Shown here piece after piece: positions 19,525 through 30,663 of a stretch of DNA of 32,976 nucleotides. A program made the translations under genes and the position numbers. The notes under the pieces were generated by a model. The model saw nothing but the letters and a program-made list of their open reading frames with translations, did not search any database and was not told the DNA's origin. Numbering within the stretch: the first letter of the stretch is position 1; every line of letters starts with the position of its first letter. Location: positions 1-32,976 of the forward strand of contig CAWCTB010000007.1 of NCBI GenBank assembly GCA_963798275.1. Reading direction: 5' to 3'. Origin of the DNA: CAWCTB01 sp963798275. Its GTDB lineage: Bacteria; Acidobacteriota; Terriglobia; Terriglobales; Acidobacteriaceae.

Positions 19525-20073
19525 TTAATGCGGCACCTCCGAGAGCGACAGAGGCTTAAGGTCCATCATGAACCGCTGGGTGTTGACCAGGTCGAACTTG
19601 GGATCCGCCGCCTCCACGCACAGGAAGAAGCGGTCGCGCGTCACCGCCGCAAACCGGTCCACATTGAACACCGGGTGATAGGGCATCGGCAGTCCATTCA
19701 ACGCGAACATCCCGAACATGCCCGCCAGCCCGGCAAAAAGAATCGTCATCTCGAAGGTCGGGACGATGAACGCCGGCCACGAATTCCACGGCTTGCCGCC
19801 GATGTTCAGCGGGTACGAGATCACGTTGATCCAGTACTGCAGGCCGAAGCCGCTGGCTCCGCCGAGAATGCCGCCCAGCAAAACCATCAGCGGCACCCGC
19901 GTCTTGTGGAAGCCGATGGCCTCGCTGGCCTCCTCGATGGGGAATGGGCTGTACGCGTCCATCTTGCGATAACCCGCGGAGTATGCCGCCCTGGCCGCGT
20001 GTACCAAGTCGGTTGGGGTCTCGAACTCTGCCATCAAACCATAAATCGCGGGATGGGTCACAGCGTGGCTCAT
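19525..20073 (-). CDS. actD: Alternative complex III subunit ActD (DUF3341)
   Basis: A 182-aa membrane subunit, intact. Typical features: YGLMAEFETPTDLVHAAR at the N-terminus, the motif YRKMDAYSPFPIEEASEAIG, and two central helices (PLMVLLGGILGGASGFGLQYW and PTFEMTILFAGLAGMFGMFALNGLP) with PYHPVFNVDRF after them. ActD contributes two transmembrane helices near ActC in solved ACIII structures. The ATG overlaps the natural actC end by four bases (ATGA). Confidence 0.95.
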   Translation of the reverse strand: MSHAVTHPAIYGLMAEFETPTDLVHAARAAYSAGYRKMDAYSPFPIEEASEAIGFHKTRVPLMVLLGGILGGASGFGLQYWINVISYPLNIGGKPWNSWPAFIVPTFEMTILFAGLAGMFGMFALNGLPMPYHPVFNVDRFAAVTRDRFFLCVEAADPKFDLVNTQRFMMDLKPLSLSEVPH

Positions 20074-21459
20074 TCCTTCACCTCCGCCTGCGGCAGCAGC
20101 ATGCGCATTTCAAAGATGGAAATCGCCGGCATGATGCGGATGAACAGGAACATCGCCGCGCGAAAGAAGCCGCAGGTCCCGCCGTAGGTCGCCTAGTCCC
20201 ACCGCGTCGGAACGTAATGTCCCCACGACGAGGGCAGGAAGTCGCGACTCAAGCTGGTCACGATAATCACGAAGCGCTCCAGCCACATGCCGACCAGCAC
20301 GATCAGCGAGATCACGAACAGCACTCTCGTGTTCGCCCGCATCTTCGGCAACCACAGAATTTGCGGTAGCAGAATGTTGAAGAGGATCAGCGACCAGTAG
20401 ATCAGCGCGTACGGTCCCCACCAGCGGTTCTGCACCATGAAGCGCTCGTAGGTCGATCCGCTGTAGAACGCAATGAAGGTCTCGAAGAAGTATCCGTAGG
20501 CCACGATCAATCCGGTTGCCAGCATGATCTTGGCCGAGTTCTGCAGGTGCCGCATGGTGATCATGTCTTCCAGGTGGTAGAAGTGGCGGATCGGAATCGC
20601 CAGCACCAGCACCATGGCGAATCCGGAATAGATGGCGCCCGCCACGAAGTAGGGCGGGAAGATCGTCGTGTGCCAGCCGGGAACGATGGCGATCGCAAAA
20701 TCGAAGCTGACGACCGTGTGTACCGAGAGCACCAGCGGCGTCGCCAGGCCGGCCAGCAGAAGGTACAAGGCCTCGTAGCGCTTCCAGTGCCGCGCCGAAC
20801 CGCGCCAGCCCAGCGACAGGATGCCGTAAATGCTCTTGGTCGCCGGATGGGTCGCCTGTTCGCGCATGGTGGCGAAATCGGGCACCAGGCCCACGAACCA
20901 GAACACCGCCGAGATCGTCGCGTAGGTCGAAACCGCAAACACGTCCCACACCAGCGGGCTGCGGAACTGTGGCCATACCCCCATCGTGCTGGGATACGGG
21001 AACATCCAGTACGCCAGCCACGGACGGCCCATGTGGAGCAGCGGGAACATACCGGCGCAAGCCACCGCGAACAGCGTCATGGCTTCCGCGAAGCGGTTGA
21101 TCGAGTTGCGCCACGATTGCTTCAGCAGCAGCAGGATGGCCGAGATCAGCGTTCCCGCGTGGCCGATACCGATCCACCACACGAAGTTGACGATCGCGAA
21201 GCCCCAGGCCGCCGGGTATCTCGATGCCCCAGATGCCGACGCCCGCGCAAAAACAGGTACGTGACCGCGATCAGAAGTATGCCCAGCAAACCCATGCCGG
21301 CCGCCAAACCGGCCAGCCATCCCAGTCCGATGGGCCGCTTGAGAACGGCGTCGGTAATCTTGTCCGTGACACTGTCGAAGTCATGCCCCGGCTCTAAAAC
21401 CGGCGGCTCGTCTTCCCAGGGCACGTCCTGCAATACGGTTTTCTCTTCTGGTCCCTGCT

Positions 21460-21463
<4 letters not shown>
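20070..21463 (-). CDS. actC: Alternative complex III subunit ActC (NrfD-like); two frameshifts and an in-frame TAG
   Basis: Main quinol-oxidising membrane subunit of ACIII, NrfD/PsrC family, with about ten helices. Visible: FAIVNFVWWIGIGHAGTLISAILLLLKQSWR, FPLLHMGRPWLAYWMFPYP, SVHTVVSFDFAIAIVPGWHTTIFPPYFVAGAIYSG. The N-terminus (MKQGPEEKTVLQDV) is in another frame; an extra base at 21242-21244 and one at 21214-21216 explain this. Near the C-terminus the codon after PTRWD is TAG (20195-20193). Beyond it the same frame continues for 41 codons with ATYGGTCGFF and MPAISIFEMRMLLPQAEVKE, the normal ActC end, to a TGA overlapping actD. Homologues have Trp or Tyr here. Confidence 0.9.
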
Positions 21464-24547
<3,084 letters not shown>

Positions 24548-24570
24548 CCTCGCCCGCCAGCTTCACCCCG

Positions 24571-25273
24571 CTAGCGATGGCAGGTGTTGCAGCTCGTAAT
24601 GTCTTCCACCGTACGAACGTTGTAGCGGTGCTTCAACTCGGTGCCCAGCGCTATCTGGTCGGTGAATGCGGTGCCGTCCGCCAGCCTCACCGGCTTGCTC
24701 TCGCTGGGCTCTTCGTAATTCATGTTGAAAATCTGGTCGCGCGGCCGCAGGAATTTCTCCGGCGCACGATGGCAGTTCAGGCACCACTCCATCTGCAGCG
24801 AGTTGGCCTGGTACATGAGCGGCATCTTGTTCACCGGCCCATGGCAACTGGCGCAACCTACACCTTTGTTCACGTGAATACTGTGGTTGAAATAAACGTA
24901 GTCAGGCAGATCGTGCACCCGGATCCACAGGATGGAATTCCCTGTGCGGTAGCTCTCGCGCACCGGCTCCAGCAGGGCCGCGTTCGTCCAGATCTGCGAG
25001 TGGCAGTTCATGCACGTCTTGGTGGGGGGAATGCCCGCGAAACTCGAGTTCTCCACCGAGGTGTGACAATACCGGCAATCGATTCCCAGTCCCGCGTTGT
25101 GGTGCTGGTGACTGAACGGCACCGGCTGCACATGCGCAATGCCCTGGTAGGTGGTATACGGCGATCGCTGCACCTGCATGGCCGCCCCTAACAGCAGGAG
25201 AACGATGATCACCGTAGCGGCAATCGAGAACTCGCGAGAGAGTATTCGCACTGCGATGAAAAATTTGGGCCAT
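24571..25273 (-). CDS. actA: Alternative complex III subunit ActA, pentaheme cytochrome c, one frameshift
   Basis: First gene of the respiratory operon, 233 aa after correction. It has a conserved N-terminus MAQIFHRSANTLSR (25273-25232), one membrane helix (FSIAATVIIVLLLLGAAM) and five CxxCH heme sites: CRYCH, CMNCH, CASCH, CLNCH and CNTCH. The ActA-specific N-terminus lies in a different frame from the rest; one extra base around 25229-25240 separates them. The main frame alone would start at GTG 25251 without this conserved part. ActA is the extracytoplasmic electron relay of ACIII. Confidence 0.93.
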
Positions 25274-25829
25274 TTACGAAGTTTTCCCGTTTTTGCAGGT
25301 GAGGAGCCGATACCCCATTTCGACCCCGCGTTTCGTGCGGTACGCTGCCTGATGTTTTATCCGGGTGTGACGCATATCACCCAAGCGAGTGATTATAACA
25401 ACTCGGGTTCACTGCTTTGCAAGCTCAACTCGCAAAAGCAATTCTTAATCTCGATTGATGCGCCTTTCGACACAATCTTGTTGTAAAACGCAACCCCAGC
25501 AGAGGCCAACGGGCCCGAGTACCCCCGCAAAACGAAACTGCGATTCCTTTTCGGCGGTGTGAGTGTCTCAAGTAATGGCGCGGCCGCATGATTCCACGTG
25601 CCGGATTAGATCATCCGCGGCATCTCCCGCCGCGCGCTGCCGCGTTTGCACTTTCTCCGCGGCAACGGAGTGGCCTCGCCTTTTTGCCTGCGGTGAATGG
25701 AAACCGCGCTTCGCCCCGGCCAGCCGTTCGAACGCGCCACAGCTCCCGCGATCGATTCGAAAGACTGGCTGCCCACCTGCCCTACATGGTCAGAATCAAT
25801 CAATGGATGGTGCTTGACCTGACGATCCG
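25274..25829. other. Intergenic region upstream of actA; no gene seen
   Basis: 556 bases between actA and acpS. It holds the CRP/FNR-type palindrome and possible -10 boxes for the operon (25361-25356 GATAAA; 25397-25392 TATAAT, both read toward actA). The actA-distal half is GC-rich with a small stem CTCCG/CGGAG near 25650, no T-run. Short open frames here look like chance. Confidence 0.55.
25365..25382. promoter_or_regulatory. CRP/FNR-family binding site upstream of the act-cox operon
   Basis: TGTGA-CGCATA-TCACC (25366-25381) matches the CRP half-site spacing TGTGA-N6-TCACA in 9 of 10 positions. It is about 92 bp upstream of the actA start, next to two candidate -10 boxes. The distance to either does not match a classical -41.5 activator site, so activation or repression cannot be decided. 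Confidence 0.5.
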
Positions 25830-26219
25830 CTATTTACTGCCCTCCGACTCCAGAATGACTTGGGCCATCGCGAATTCCTTGGTATGCGTCAGCGACAGGT
25901 GCGCCCGCACCGCACGCAGGTTGCGGAAGAACTCTCCCGCCTGGCCATGGAACTCCAACGTGGGCCGCCCTCCCGGCAGGCGACGGACCTCGACATCCTG
26001 CCAGGTCACTCCCCGGCGCCAGCCCGTGCCGATGGCTTTCATGCCGGCTTCCTTGGCGGCAAAGCGGGCGGCATAGCGCTCGGCCTTGTTGGCTTTGGAT
26101 TCGCAATATCGAATTTCGTCGGCTGTGAACACTCGCTCCAGAAAGCGGCGCCCGAAGCGCTCAATCGAGGCCGCAATCCGGGGTACTTCGGTAATGTCAA
26201 TACCAGTCCCAACGATCAT
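25830..26219 (-). CDS. acpS: Holo-[acyl-carrier-protein] synthase AcpS
   Basis: A 129-aa phosphopantetheinyl transferase that activates ACP using CoA. The N-terminal motif MIVGTGIDITEV carries the Mg-binding Asp, and RFAAKEAGMKAIG carries the catalytic Glu/Lys region; HLSLTHTKEFAMAQVI near the end is also typical. The open frame reaches 26237 (GTG), but the ATG at 26219 has GAGAG 6 nt upstream and begins exactly at the family N-terminus. The frame is intact. It is likely its own unit: it reads away from cspA and is separated by 556 bp from actA. Confidence 0.94.
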   Translation of the reverse strand: MIVGTGIDITEVPRIAASIERFGRRFLERVFTADEIRYCESKANKAERYAARFAAKEAGMKAIGTGWRRGVTWQDVEVRRLPGGRPTLEFHGQAGEFFRNLRAVRAHLSLTHTKEFAMAQVILESEGSK

Positions 26220-26388
26220 CGGGTACTCTCGTTCCACTTCCTATTTCGAAGTAACACTTTCTCGACAGCGGTTTCCGGGCTTCGTTCCGGGCTGAAAATT
26301 GCGCTACGATCAACAAGGTAACACATTGACAACAGGCATTTTACACGCTAATAGCCTCGCCCGCAGGCCTTCCAAAATCACGATTTGC

Positions 26389-26417
26389 TTGGGAATTCTG
26401 CTCTCGACTGGTATGAT
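26389..26417 (+). promoter_or_regulatory. Promoter of the cold-shock gene
   Basis: TTGGGA, a 17-bp spacer, and TATGAT, with TG one base before the -10 (extended -10). Start of transcription would be near 26424, giving a leader of about 112 nt, as known for cspA-type mRNAs that regulate themselves by folding. Confidence 0.6.
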
Positions 26418-26535
26418 GAAGTTGCTCGATTGATCGAAGTGTTGTTCGCAGCAGTCCCTGCCTAGCAGTTTCCCTGTCTGCTTCACATCCCGATCGAATT
26501 GCAGCTACATCAATTTCGAAGGAATATGCATCACC

Positions 26536-26736
26536 ATGGAACAAGGAACAGTAAAGTGGTTCAATGACGCGAAGGGCTACGGCTTTATCAGCCGTCAGAA
26601 TGGGGAAGACGTTTTCGTTCACTATTCTGCGATTCAGGCGGGCGGCTTCCGCACCTTACAGGAAGGCCAGGCCGTTCAGTTTAGCGTGGTCAAAGGGCCG
26701 AAGGGCTGGCAGGCTGAGAACGTTCAGGGCATCTAA
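26536..26736 (+). CDS. Cold-shock protein, CspA family
   Basis: A 66-aa single cold-shock domain. It binds RNA and single-stranded DNA and acts as RNA chaperone. The hallmark WFNDAKGYGFI contains RNP1 (residues 8-18) and DVFVHYSAI contains RNP2. Start codon ATG 26536 gives the usual length; a GAAGGA lies 12 nt upstream. A long untranslated leader and a terminator make it a monocistronic unit. Confidence 0.96.
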   Translation: MEQGTVKWFNDAKGYGFISRQNGEDVFVHYSAIQAGGFRTLQEGQAVQFSVVKGPKGWQAENVQGI

Positions 26737-26756
26737 TCGAGCGACAGTTCGAAGAC

Positions 26757-26788
26757 AAGGCGGCCATTCGGGTCGCCTTTCTTTTTTT
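26757..26788 (+). terminator. Rho-independent terminator of the cold-shock gene
   Basis: AAGGCGGCC, loop ATTCG, GGTCGCCTT (nine pairs with one G-T), then TCTTTTTTT. Confidence 0.85.
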
Positions 26789-26825
26789 CCCCCATCGCTC
26801 TTGGCTTTTTGCCCTTCGCTTTTCG

Positions 26826-26860
26826 CTTTCAGCCCTCAGTTTTCAGCCGTCAGCTCTCAG
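26826..26860. repeat. Five degenerate 7-bp tandem repeats (NNNTCAG)
   Basis: Five consecutive heptads CTTTCAG, CCCTCAG, TTTTCAG, CCGTCAG, CTCTCAG share TCAG. A second heptad repeat, ACTATCC twice plus ACTA, occurs at 26954-26971 in the same 190-base gap before the next gene. This recalls the short heptanucleotide repeats of some cyanobacteria. The rest of the gap is pyrimidine-rich and has no gene. Confidence 0.7.
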
Positions 26861-26974
26861 CCCACCCCTGCCAACCTGACACCTGAAGGACGAAACCTTA
26901 CCCTTCTGCCTGTCCCGAGCTGTCAACCCGCTTCCTCCAACTCGAAACTTGAAACTATCCACTATCCACTACAT

Positions 26975-27676
26975 TCACACCCCCGCCGCCGCCACACCCT
27001 CGTAGTACCGGGTCGTCCGCGGCAGCTTCTGCAGATACCCCAGCATTAAGAAGAATGCGGTCGCGACCAGGCATACTGCCAGCCGGACCCTCGCCAGGGG
27101 CAACGGTTCCAGCGCCATGTACTTGCCTAGTCGCCACGCGGCCCAGTTGACCACCTGGGTCGGCACCACCGTCCAGATCGCCACATAAAACCACGCCCGC
27201 TCCGCGCCTTCTCCAAAGGTGCTGCGCTTGGCTCGCGGAATCCAGTCCAGCACCGCCGCCAGCACTACCGCCAGGGCCAGCGGATAGTACCCCCACCGGT
27301 ACAGCTCGTGCAGCATCCAGCGGCCACTTACCGACGCGATCACCAGCCCGATCAGGTTCAGCGCAAACGGCACCAGCAAATCGATCCACGCCGCCGTGTA
27401 GCACACCACGCGGTACGAGAGGTTCGCTTGATGCACACCGTAGTAATGAATGTACGGACGCGGCTCGCATCCCGGAACGCGCCCCTTAAACCCGCGCCAA
27501 AACACCACGGCCACCACGATCGCCAGCCAGATCCAGTGCCGGCGGTCCGGCCCGTGGGTATACAGGTCGTACGTCAGGGGATATCCCGGCAGAACCCAGA
27601 AGACCCATATCCAGATGGGAGTGTGCAGAACGCGATAGTAATTCTTATTGCGTTCTCGAAAGACGGCTTGCTTCAT
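26975..27676 (-). CDS. Uncharacterised integral membrane protein
   Basis: A 233-aa protein with about five hydrophobic segments: IWIWVFWVLPGYPLTYDLY, WIWLAIVVAVVFW, a central LLVPFALNLIGLVIAS, YPLALAVVLAAVLDWI, and a C-terminal VCLVATAFFLMLGYLQ. The N-terminus (MKQAVFRERNKNYYRVLHTP) is basic and aromatic. I do not recognise the family, and no catalytic motif stands out. The frame is intact, and the ATG at 27676 has no strong ribosome binding site visible. An 11-bp inverted repeat lies just upstream. Confidence 0.75.
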   Translation of the reverse strand: MKQAVFRERNKNYYRVLHTPIWIWVFWVLPGYPLTYDLYTHGPDRRHWIWLAIVVAVVFWRGFKGRVPGCEPRPYIHYYGVHQANLSYRVVCYTAAWIDLLVPFALNLIGLVIASVSGRWMLHELYRWGYYPLALAVVLAAVLDWIPRAKRSTFGEGAERAWFYVAIWTVVPTQVVNWAAWRLGKYMALEPLPLARVRLAVCLVATAFFLMLGYLQKLPRTTRYYEGVAAAGV

Positions 27677-27687
27677 GCGTGGTTCGA

Positions 27688-27744
27688 GAATAGCGAGACT
27701 GGCACTAAGCGCGCAAACGATGGGAAGACCGCTTCTCGCTATTC
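27688..27744. repeat. 11-bp perfect inverted repeat upstream of the membrane protein gene
   Basis: GAATAGCGAGA (27688-27698) and TCTCGCTATTC (27734-27744), spacer 35 bp. It starts 12 bp before the gene. No T-run follows on the minus strand. Possible operator pair or leader structure. Confidence 0.5.
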
Positions 27745-27869
27745 GCCCTTCGCAAATCCGAAAAGCTGCGGGCGTTGCTTTCTGGGATCAGGCAACTTTC
27801 TTGGTGACCGCGCAGGTGCGGTGGGCTGAGCCAGGTGCCCGCGGCGTAAGCGAAGGGCAAGAGCAGCCT

Positions 27870-28400
27870 TCAGAACAACCCCCCGTCATACACCAGCGTT
27901 CCGTCCACTAGCCGTGCCTCCGCCATGATTTTGTGCTCGCGTGTCGGACGCTCCTCATCGTCGATATGCAGCACGGTATGTCCGTGCGCTGCGAGATAAT
28001 CGCTCACCAGCATGCGATGGCACTGGAACCACATCCGCTCCGCACACATAATCGCTGTCTTTCCTTGTTCCGCAAGTTCCAGCAGCCGTGCGATGCCCTT
28101 CGCAAACGCTTCCGTCATCATGTAATCGGCATAGTTGCGAAACGAATCGTTCCGCAGTGCCGTACTCGGCGAGTTGTTACTTGTCCTCTTTCGCCGTCCT
28201 CCCAGCTCTTGCATCCAGACGTACTCTATCCCACAACGTGGTAGCGCTGTTTCCAGCGATTCGCGATTGAAGTGCGGCAGCCGCCGCGACATGGGAAACG
28301 ACCTGATATCTACCAGCGTGGTGATGCCGTGCCCTTGCAGCGCGGCCATCAGCTCATCGAGCGTCCGCGTCGAGTGCCCGATGGTGTAAAGCGTCGTCAC
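27870..28400 (-). CDS. DUF488 family protein
   Basis: A 176-aa protein of the DUF488 family. Family marks: YTIGHSTRTLDELMAAL at the N-terminus, LVDIRSFPMSRRLPHFNRE, YVWMQELGGRR and the cysteine motif CAERMWFQCHRMLVSDYL (two Cys, six residues between). The function is unknown, though the motif resembles a metal- or nucleotide-linked site. Start is GTG at 28400, directly after the selA stop (no gap), so translation is coupled. The reason for pairing with selA is not known; DUF488 genes occur in many contexts. Confidence 0.9.
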   Translation of the reverse strand: MTTLYTIGHSTRTLDELMAALQGHGITTLVDIRSFPMSRRLPHFNRESLETALPRCGIEYVWMQELGGRRKRTSNNSPSTALRNDSFRNYADYMMTEAFAKGIARLLELAEQGKTAIMCAERMWFQCHRMLVSDYLAAHGHTVLHIDDEERPTREHKIMAEARLVDGTLVYDGGLF

Positions 28401-29810
28401 CTACGTCTCGATACTTTCCAGCGCCGCCGCGATCACCGGCTCCTGCTCCGGCGCGACCGTTCGCAGATCGATCAGCACCCGTCCCTCTTCGACCCGCGTC
28501 ACGATCGGCGTCTCCCACTCGCGCAGTTTCTGCGCAATCTCATCGGCCTTGAGCGTCGCACTCGAGACCGCCAGCACCCGCGTCGGCAGCGTTGATCCCG
28601 GAGCCGCTCCCCCGCCCAGCACCGACCGCGACTCGCGCACCTCGATCTGCAATTTGGGACAGGTGATGTGCAGCTTTCGCATCAAGTGTTCGCCGCGTTC
28701 GTCGATTTCTGCTTCCGTCAGGCGCATCATGCGCAGCACCGGAATCGCATCGTAATCCCGACGCAGGTACGCCAGCAGCGTGGCCTCCAGCGCGGCATAA
28801 AACATCTTGTCCACGCGCACCGCGCGGAACAGCGGATTTCTCCTGATCTTCTCCACCAGCTCGCGGCTGCCGCTGATCAACCCCGCCTGCGGCCCGCCTA
28901 GCAGTTTGTCGCCGCTATACGTAATTACGTCCACGCTCGCGCGAACGCTGGCCGCAATCGTCGGCTCGCCATGCACGCCGACCTCGCGCAGCTCGAAAAT
29001 ATCTCCGCTGCCCAGGTCTTCCATCACCGGAACCCCGCGCTTGTGCCCCAGCGCCACCAGTTCTTCCAGCGACGGCTGCTCGGTAAAGCCCACAATCTGG
29101 AAGTTCGAGCGATGCACCCGCAGCAGCAGCTTCGTCTTCTCGCATATAGCGTCTTCGTAATCGCTGATGCGCGTGCGGTTCGTCGTGCCCACTTCGCGCA
29201 GCACCGCGCCCGACTTCGCCATCACCTCGGGAATGCGGAACGATCCGCCAATTTCCACCAGTTCGCCGCGCGAGACGATCACCTCGCCACCCTCGGCCAG
29301 CGTGTTCAGCGCCAGCAGCACCGCGGCGGCATTGTTGTTCACCACGATGGTCGTGACCTCGCGCTCGGCCGTGTTCAGCAGCCGGGCAAACAGCCGATCG
29401 ACGTGCACGTCGCGCTTACCTCGCTCGCCCGTCGCCAGATCGAATTCAAGATTGGAGTAGCCTTGCGCAATTTCAACCACCCGTTCCAAGGCCGCCCGGC
29501 TAAGCGGTGCCCGGCCCAGGTTGGTGTGCAAAATCACCCCCGTCGCATTGATCACCGGCCGCAACGAGTACGCCAGCGACTCATGCAACCTGCCCTCGAC
29601 ATCCTTTGCAGCGCCTTCCACTGCCGCCTTCAACTGCTCTTCATCGAGGGTCCCACCCGCGATTTGGTGCCGCAGATGCTCAAGCGTCGCCCGCGCGGCT
29701 GTCACCGTCGCGGCATGTCCTTCGCGCGCCGCCAGCGCCTGGACTTCTTCGCGACGCAGCAGTTCGTCTACCGACGGAAGCAGGCGAAACAACTCTGCGA
29801 TCTCAGTCAT
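28401..29810 (-). CDS. selA: L-seryl-tRNA(Sec) selenium transferase SelA
   Basis: A 469-aa PLP enzyme that converts Ser-tRNA(Sec) to Sec-tRNA(Sec) with selenophosphate. Family motifs: RPVINATGVILHTNLGRAPLS (start of the PLP domain), YSNLEFDLATGERG, NNNAAAVLLALN, VGTTNRT, and the PLP lysine Lys302 in TYSGDKLLGGPQAG. The length is normal and the frame intact. Start ATG at 29810 has only a weak ribosome binding site. selB, selD and selC are not in the window. A diverged copy of its first 10 codons occurs at 30875-30904. Confidence 0.95.
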   Translation of the reverse strand: MTEIAELFRLLPSVDELLRREEVQALAAREGHAATVTAARATLEHLRHQIAGGTLDEEQLKAAVEGAAKDVEGRLHESLAYSLRPVINATGVILHTNLGRAPLSRAALERVVEIAQGYSNLEFDLATGERGKRDVHVDRLFARLLNTAEREVTTIVVNNNAAAVLLALNTLAEGGEVIVSRGELVEIGGSFRIPEVMAKSGAVLREVGTTNRTRISDYEDAICEKTKLLLRVHRSNFQIVGFTEQPSLEELVALGHKRGVPVMEDLGSGDIFELREVGVHGEPTIAASVRASVDVITYSGDKLLGGPQAGLISGSRELVEKIRRNPLFRAVRVDKMFYAALEATLLAYLRRDYDAIPVLRMMRLTEAEIDERGEHLMRKLHITCPKLQIEVRESRSVLGGGAAPGSTLPTRVLAVSSATLKADEIAQKLREWETPIVTRVEEGRVLIDLRTVAPEQEPVIAAALESIET

Positions 29811-30150
29811 TGAGTTTCACAAGCTCGGCCGCGGGGCCTTTCGCTCTTTCCTTCCACCGGCATTCACTGATTTTGCCGAGATATGCACAACTAATCCACA
29901 GAGGGAGGCGCCAACCCCTTGAAATACTCAACGCCGTTAAGGGTTAATAGGAATTGCTACGAGACCTGTGCAACTGTATGCTGCCACTTCATGAGCAGAT
30001 AACGGCGCCCTAGAGAGGAATGACTAAACGGAAACCGACAAAGCCGCCAAAATCAACGCCAGCGCCTCCCGTGCAACTGCGAATGTAAGGCGTGCGACAT
30101 TGGGATTCACTGCGCAAAGAGGCCCGAGTGCCAGCACCCTGCACCAAGGA
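29811..30150. other. Intergenic region upstream of selA
   Basis: 340 bases. AACCCCTT (29915-29922 area) can pair with AAGGGTT about 20 bases on, without T-run. A 22-codon plus-strand ORF (30020-30088, rich in Lys and Pro) has AGAGGA too close to its ATG to be convincing. No tRNA(Sec) gene was seen here. Confidence 0.4.
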
Positions 30151-30354
30151 CTAAGCACGGCCCGATATGAGGGCCTGATCCTGTTCTGTCCCGGCCGAAC
30201 GGCGATGCTCTTTGGTGATCCATTCTACAAAGAGCGCTTCGAACTCTTCCTTGCTGTAGATGCCTTTGTGTATCAGCAAGGTGTTCATCGCGTAAATCGT
30301 CGCCTTGAATGATTCATCCCGCGAAGCCACGTTCAAAGCGTCTTCAAATGACAT
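30151..30354 (-). CDS. Small hypothetical protein, 67 aa
   Basis: The ATG at 30354 has a perfect ribosome binding site (GGAGG, 5 nt before it), so this start is preferred over the longer open frame to 30468. The protein begins SFEDALNVASRDESFKATIYAMNTLL and continues IHKGIYSKEEFEALFVEW, a helical, soluble sequence with a KGIYSKEEFE turn. No family recognised. No Cys or membrane segment. Confidence 0.65.
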   Translation of the reverse strand: MSFEDALNVASRDESFKATIYAMNTLLIHKGIYSKEEFEALFVEWITKEHRRSAGTEQDQALISGRA

Positions 30355-30417
30355 TCTTCCCTCCACCCCGCCAGCAAAACTGGGAGCATTAAACCATAAG
30401 AATAGCGCAAACGCAGG

Positions 30418-30460
30418 AAACATTTGTTGGACTCGAAAACGTCTAGAGCAACAGATGTTT
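30418..30460. repeat. 12-bp inverted repeat with one mismatch
   Basis: AAACATTTGTTG (30418-30429) and CAACAGATGTTT (30449-30460), with 19 bases between. It lies 64 bp upstream of the 67-aa gene, so it may be its operator or a hairpin in its leader. No T-run. Confidence 0.5.
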
Positions 30461-30470
30461 ACCCCCACCT

Positions 30471-30586
30471 GTTTCCCACGCCGGATGCAAGTGTCACGGT
30501 CGAACGCTAGTCTCGCGCCAGCGGAGCCCGGCCCAGCAGGCCCATCGGCATTCCGTCGGCAAACAGCGCGGCGGCGAGCGGGAGTC
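30471..30586. repeat. Diverged copy of the GerW-like gene tail (copy 2)
   Basis: Aligns with 30935-31050, sharing 17 identical bases around the stop (GCTAGTCTCGCGCCAGC) and further blocks such as CCCAGCAGGCCCA and GCGGCGAGC, with scattered mismatches and a 1-base gap. Homology also covers about 35 bases beyond the stop. Confidence 0.75.
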
Positions 30587-30590
30587 CGGC
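30507..30590 (-). pseudogene. Remnant of a GerW/YtfJ-like gene, C-terminal end only
   Basis: Read on the minus strand it ends LAAALFADGMPMGLLGRAPLARD, next to LAAALVAGGVLLGLLGRRLLARD of the intact gene at 30971-31327, with the same stop codon context. Nothing of the N-terminal domain remains. The open frame reaches 30851, but that part is antisense to the region around a small plus-strand ORF and has no family likeness. Confidence 0.65.
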
Positions 30591-30663
30591 CCGTACAGCT
30601 CCGCCCCTCGTTTTCCCGTTTCCAACAGTCGGACGGCGTGCAATCTGAAGTATGCTAATAGCT

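Noticed and set aside
17603..19528. 641-codon plus-strand ORF opposite actF and actE
   Set aside because: It is antisense to well-supported ACIII genes; it arises from their codon bias and the actF/actE frame.
20193..20195. Selenocysteine or pyrrolysine insertion at the actC stop
   Set aside because: selA is in the window, but selenocysteine uses TGA and not TAG. Nothing in the window supports pyrrolysine use, and homologues have an ordinary aromatic residue here.
30020..30088. 22-aa Lys/Pro-rich plus-strand microORF
   Set aside because: The ribosome binding site lies almost on the ATG and nothing else supports it.
29811..30150. Possible tRNA(Sec) gene near selA
   Set aside because: No cloverleaf or TCA anticodon arm could be found by eye.
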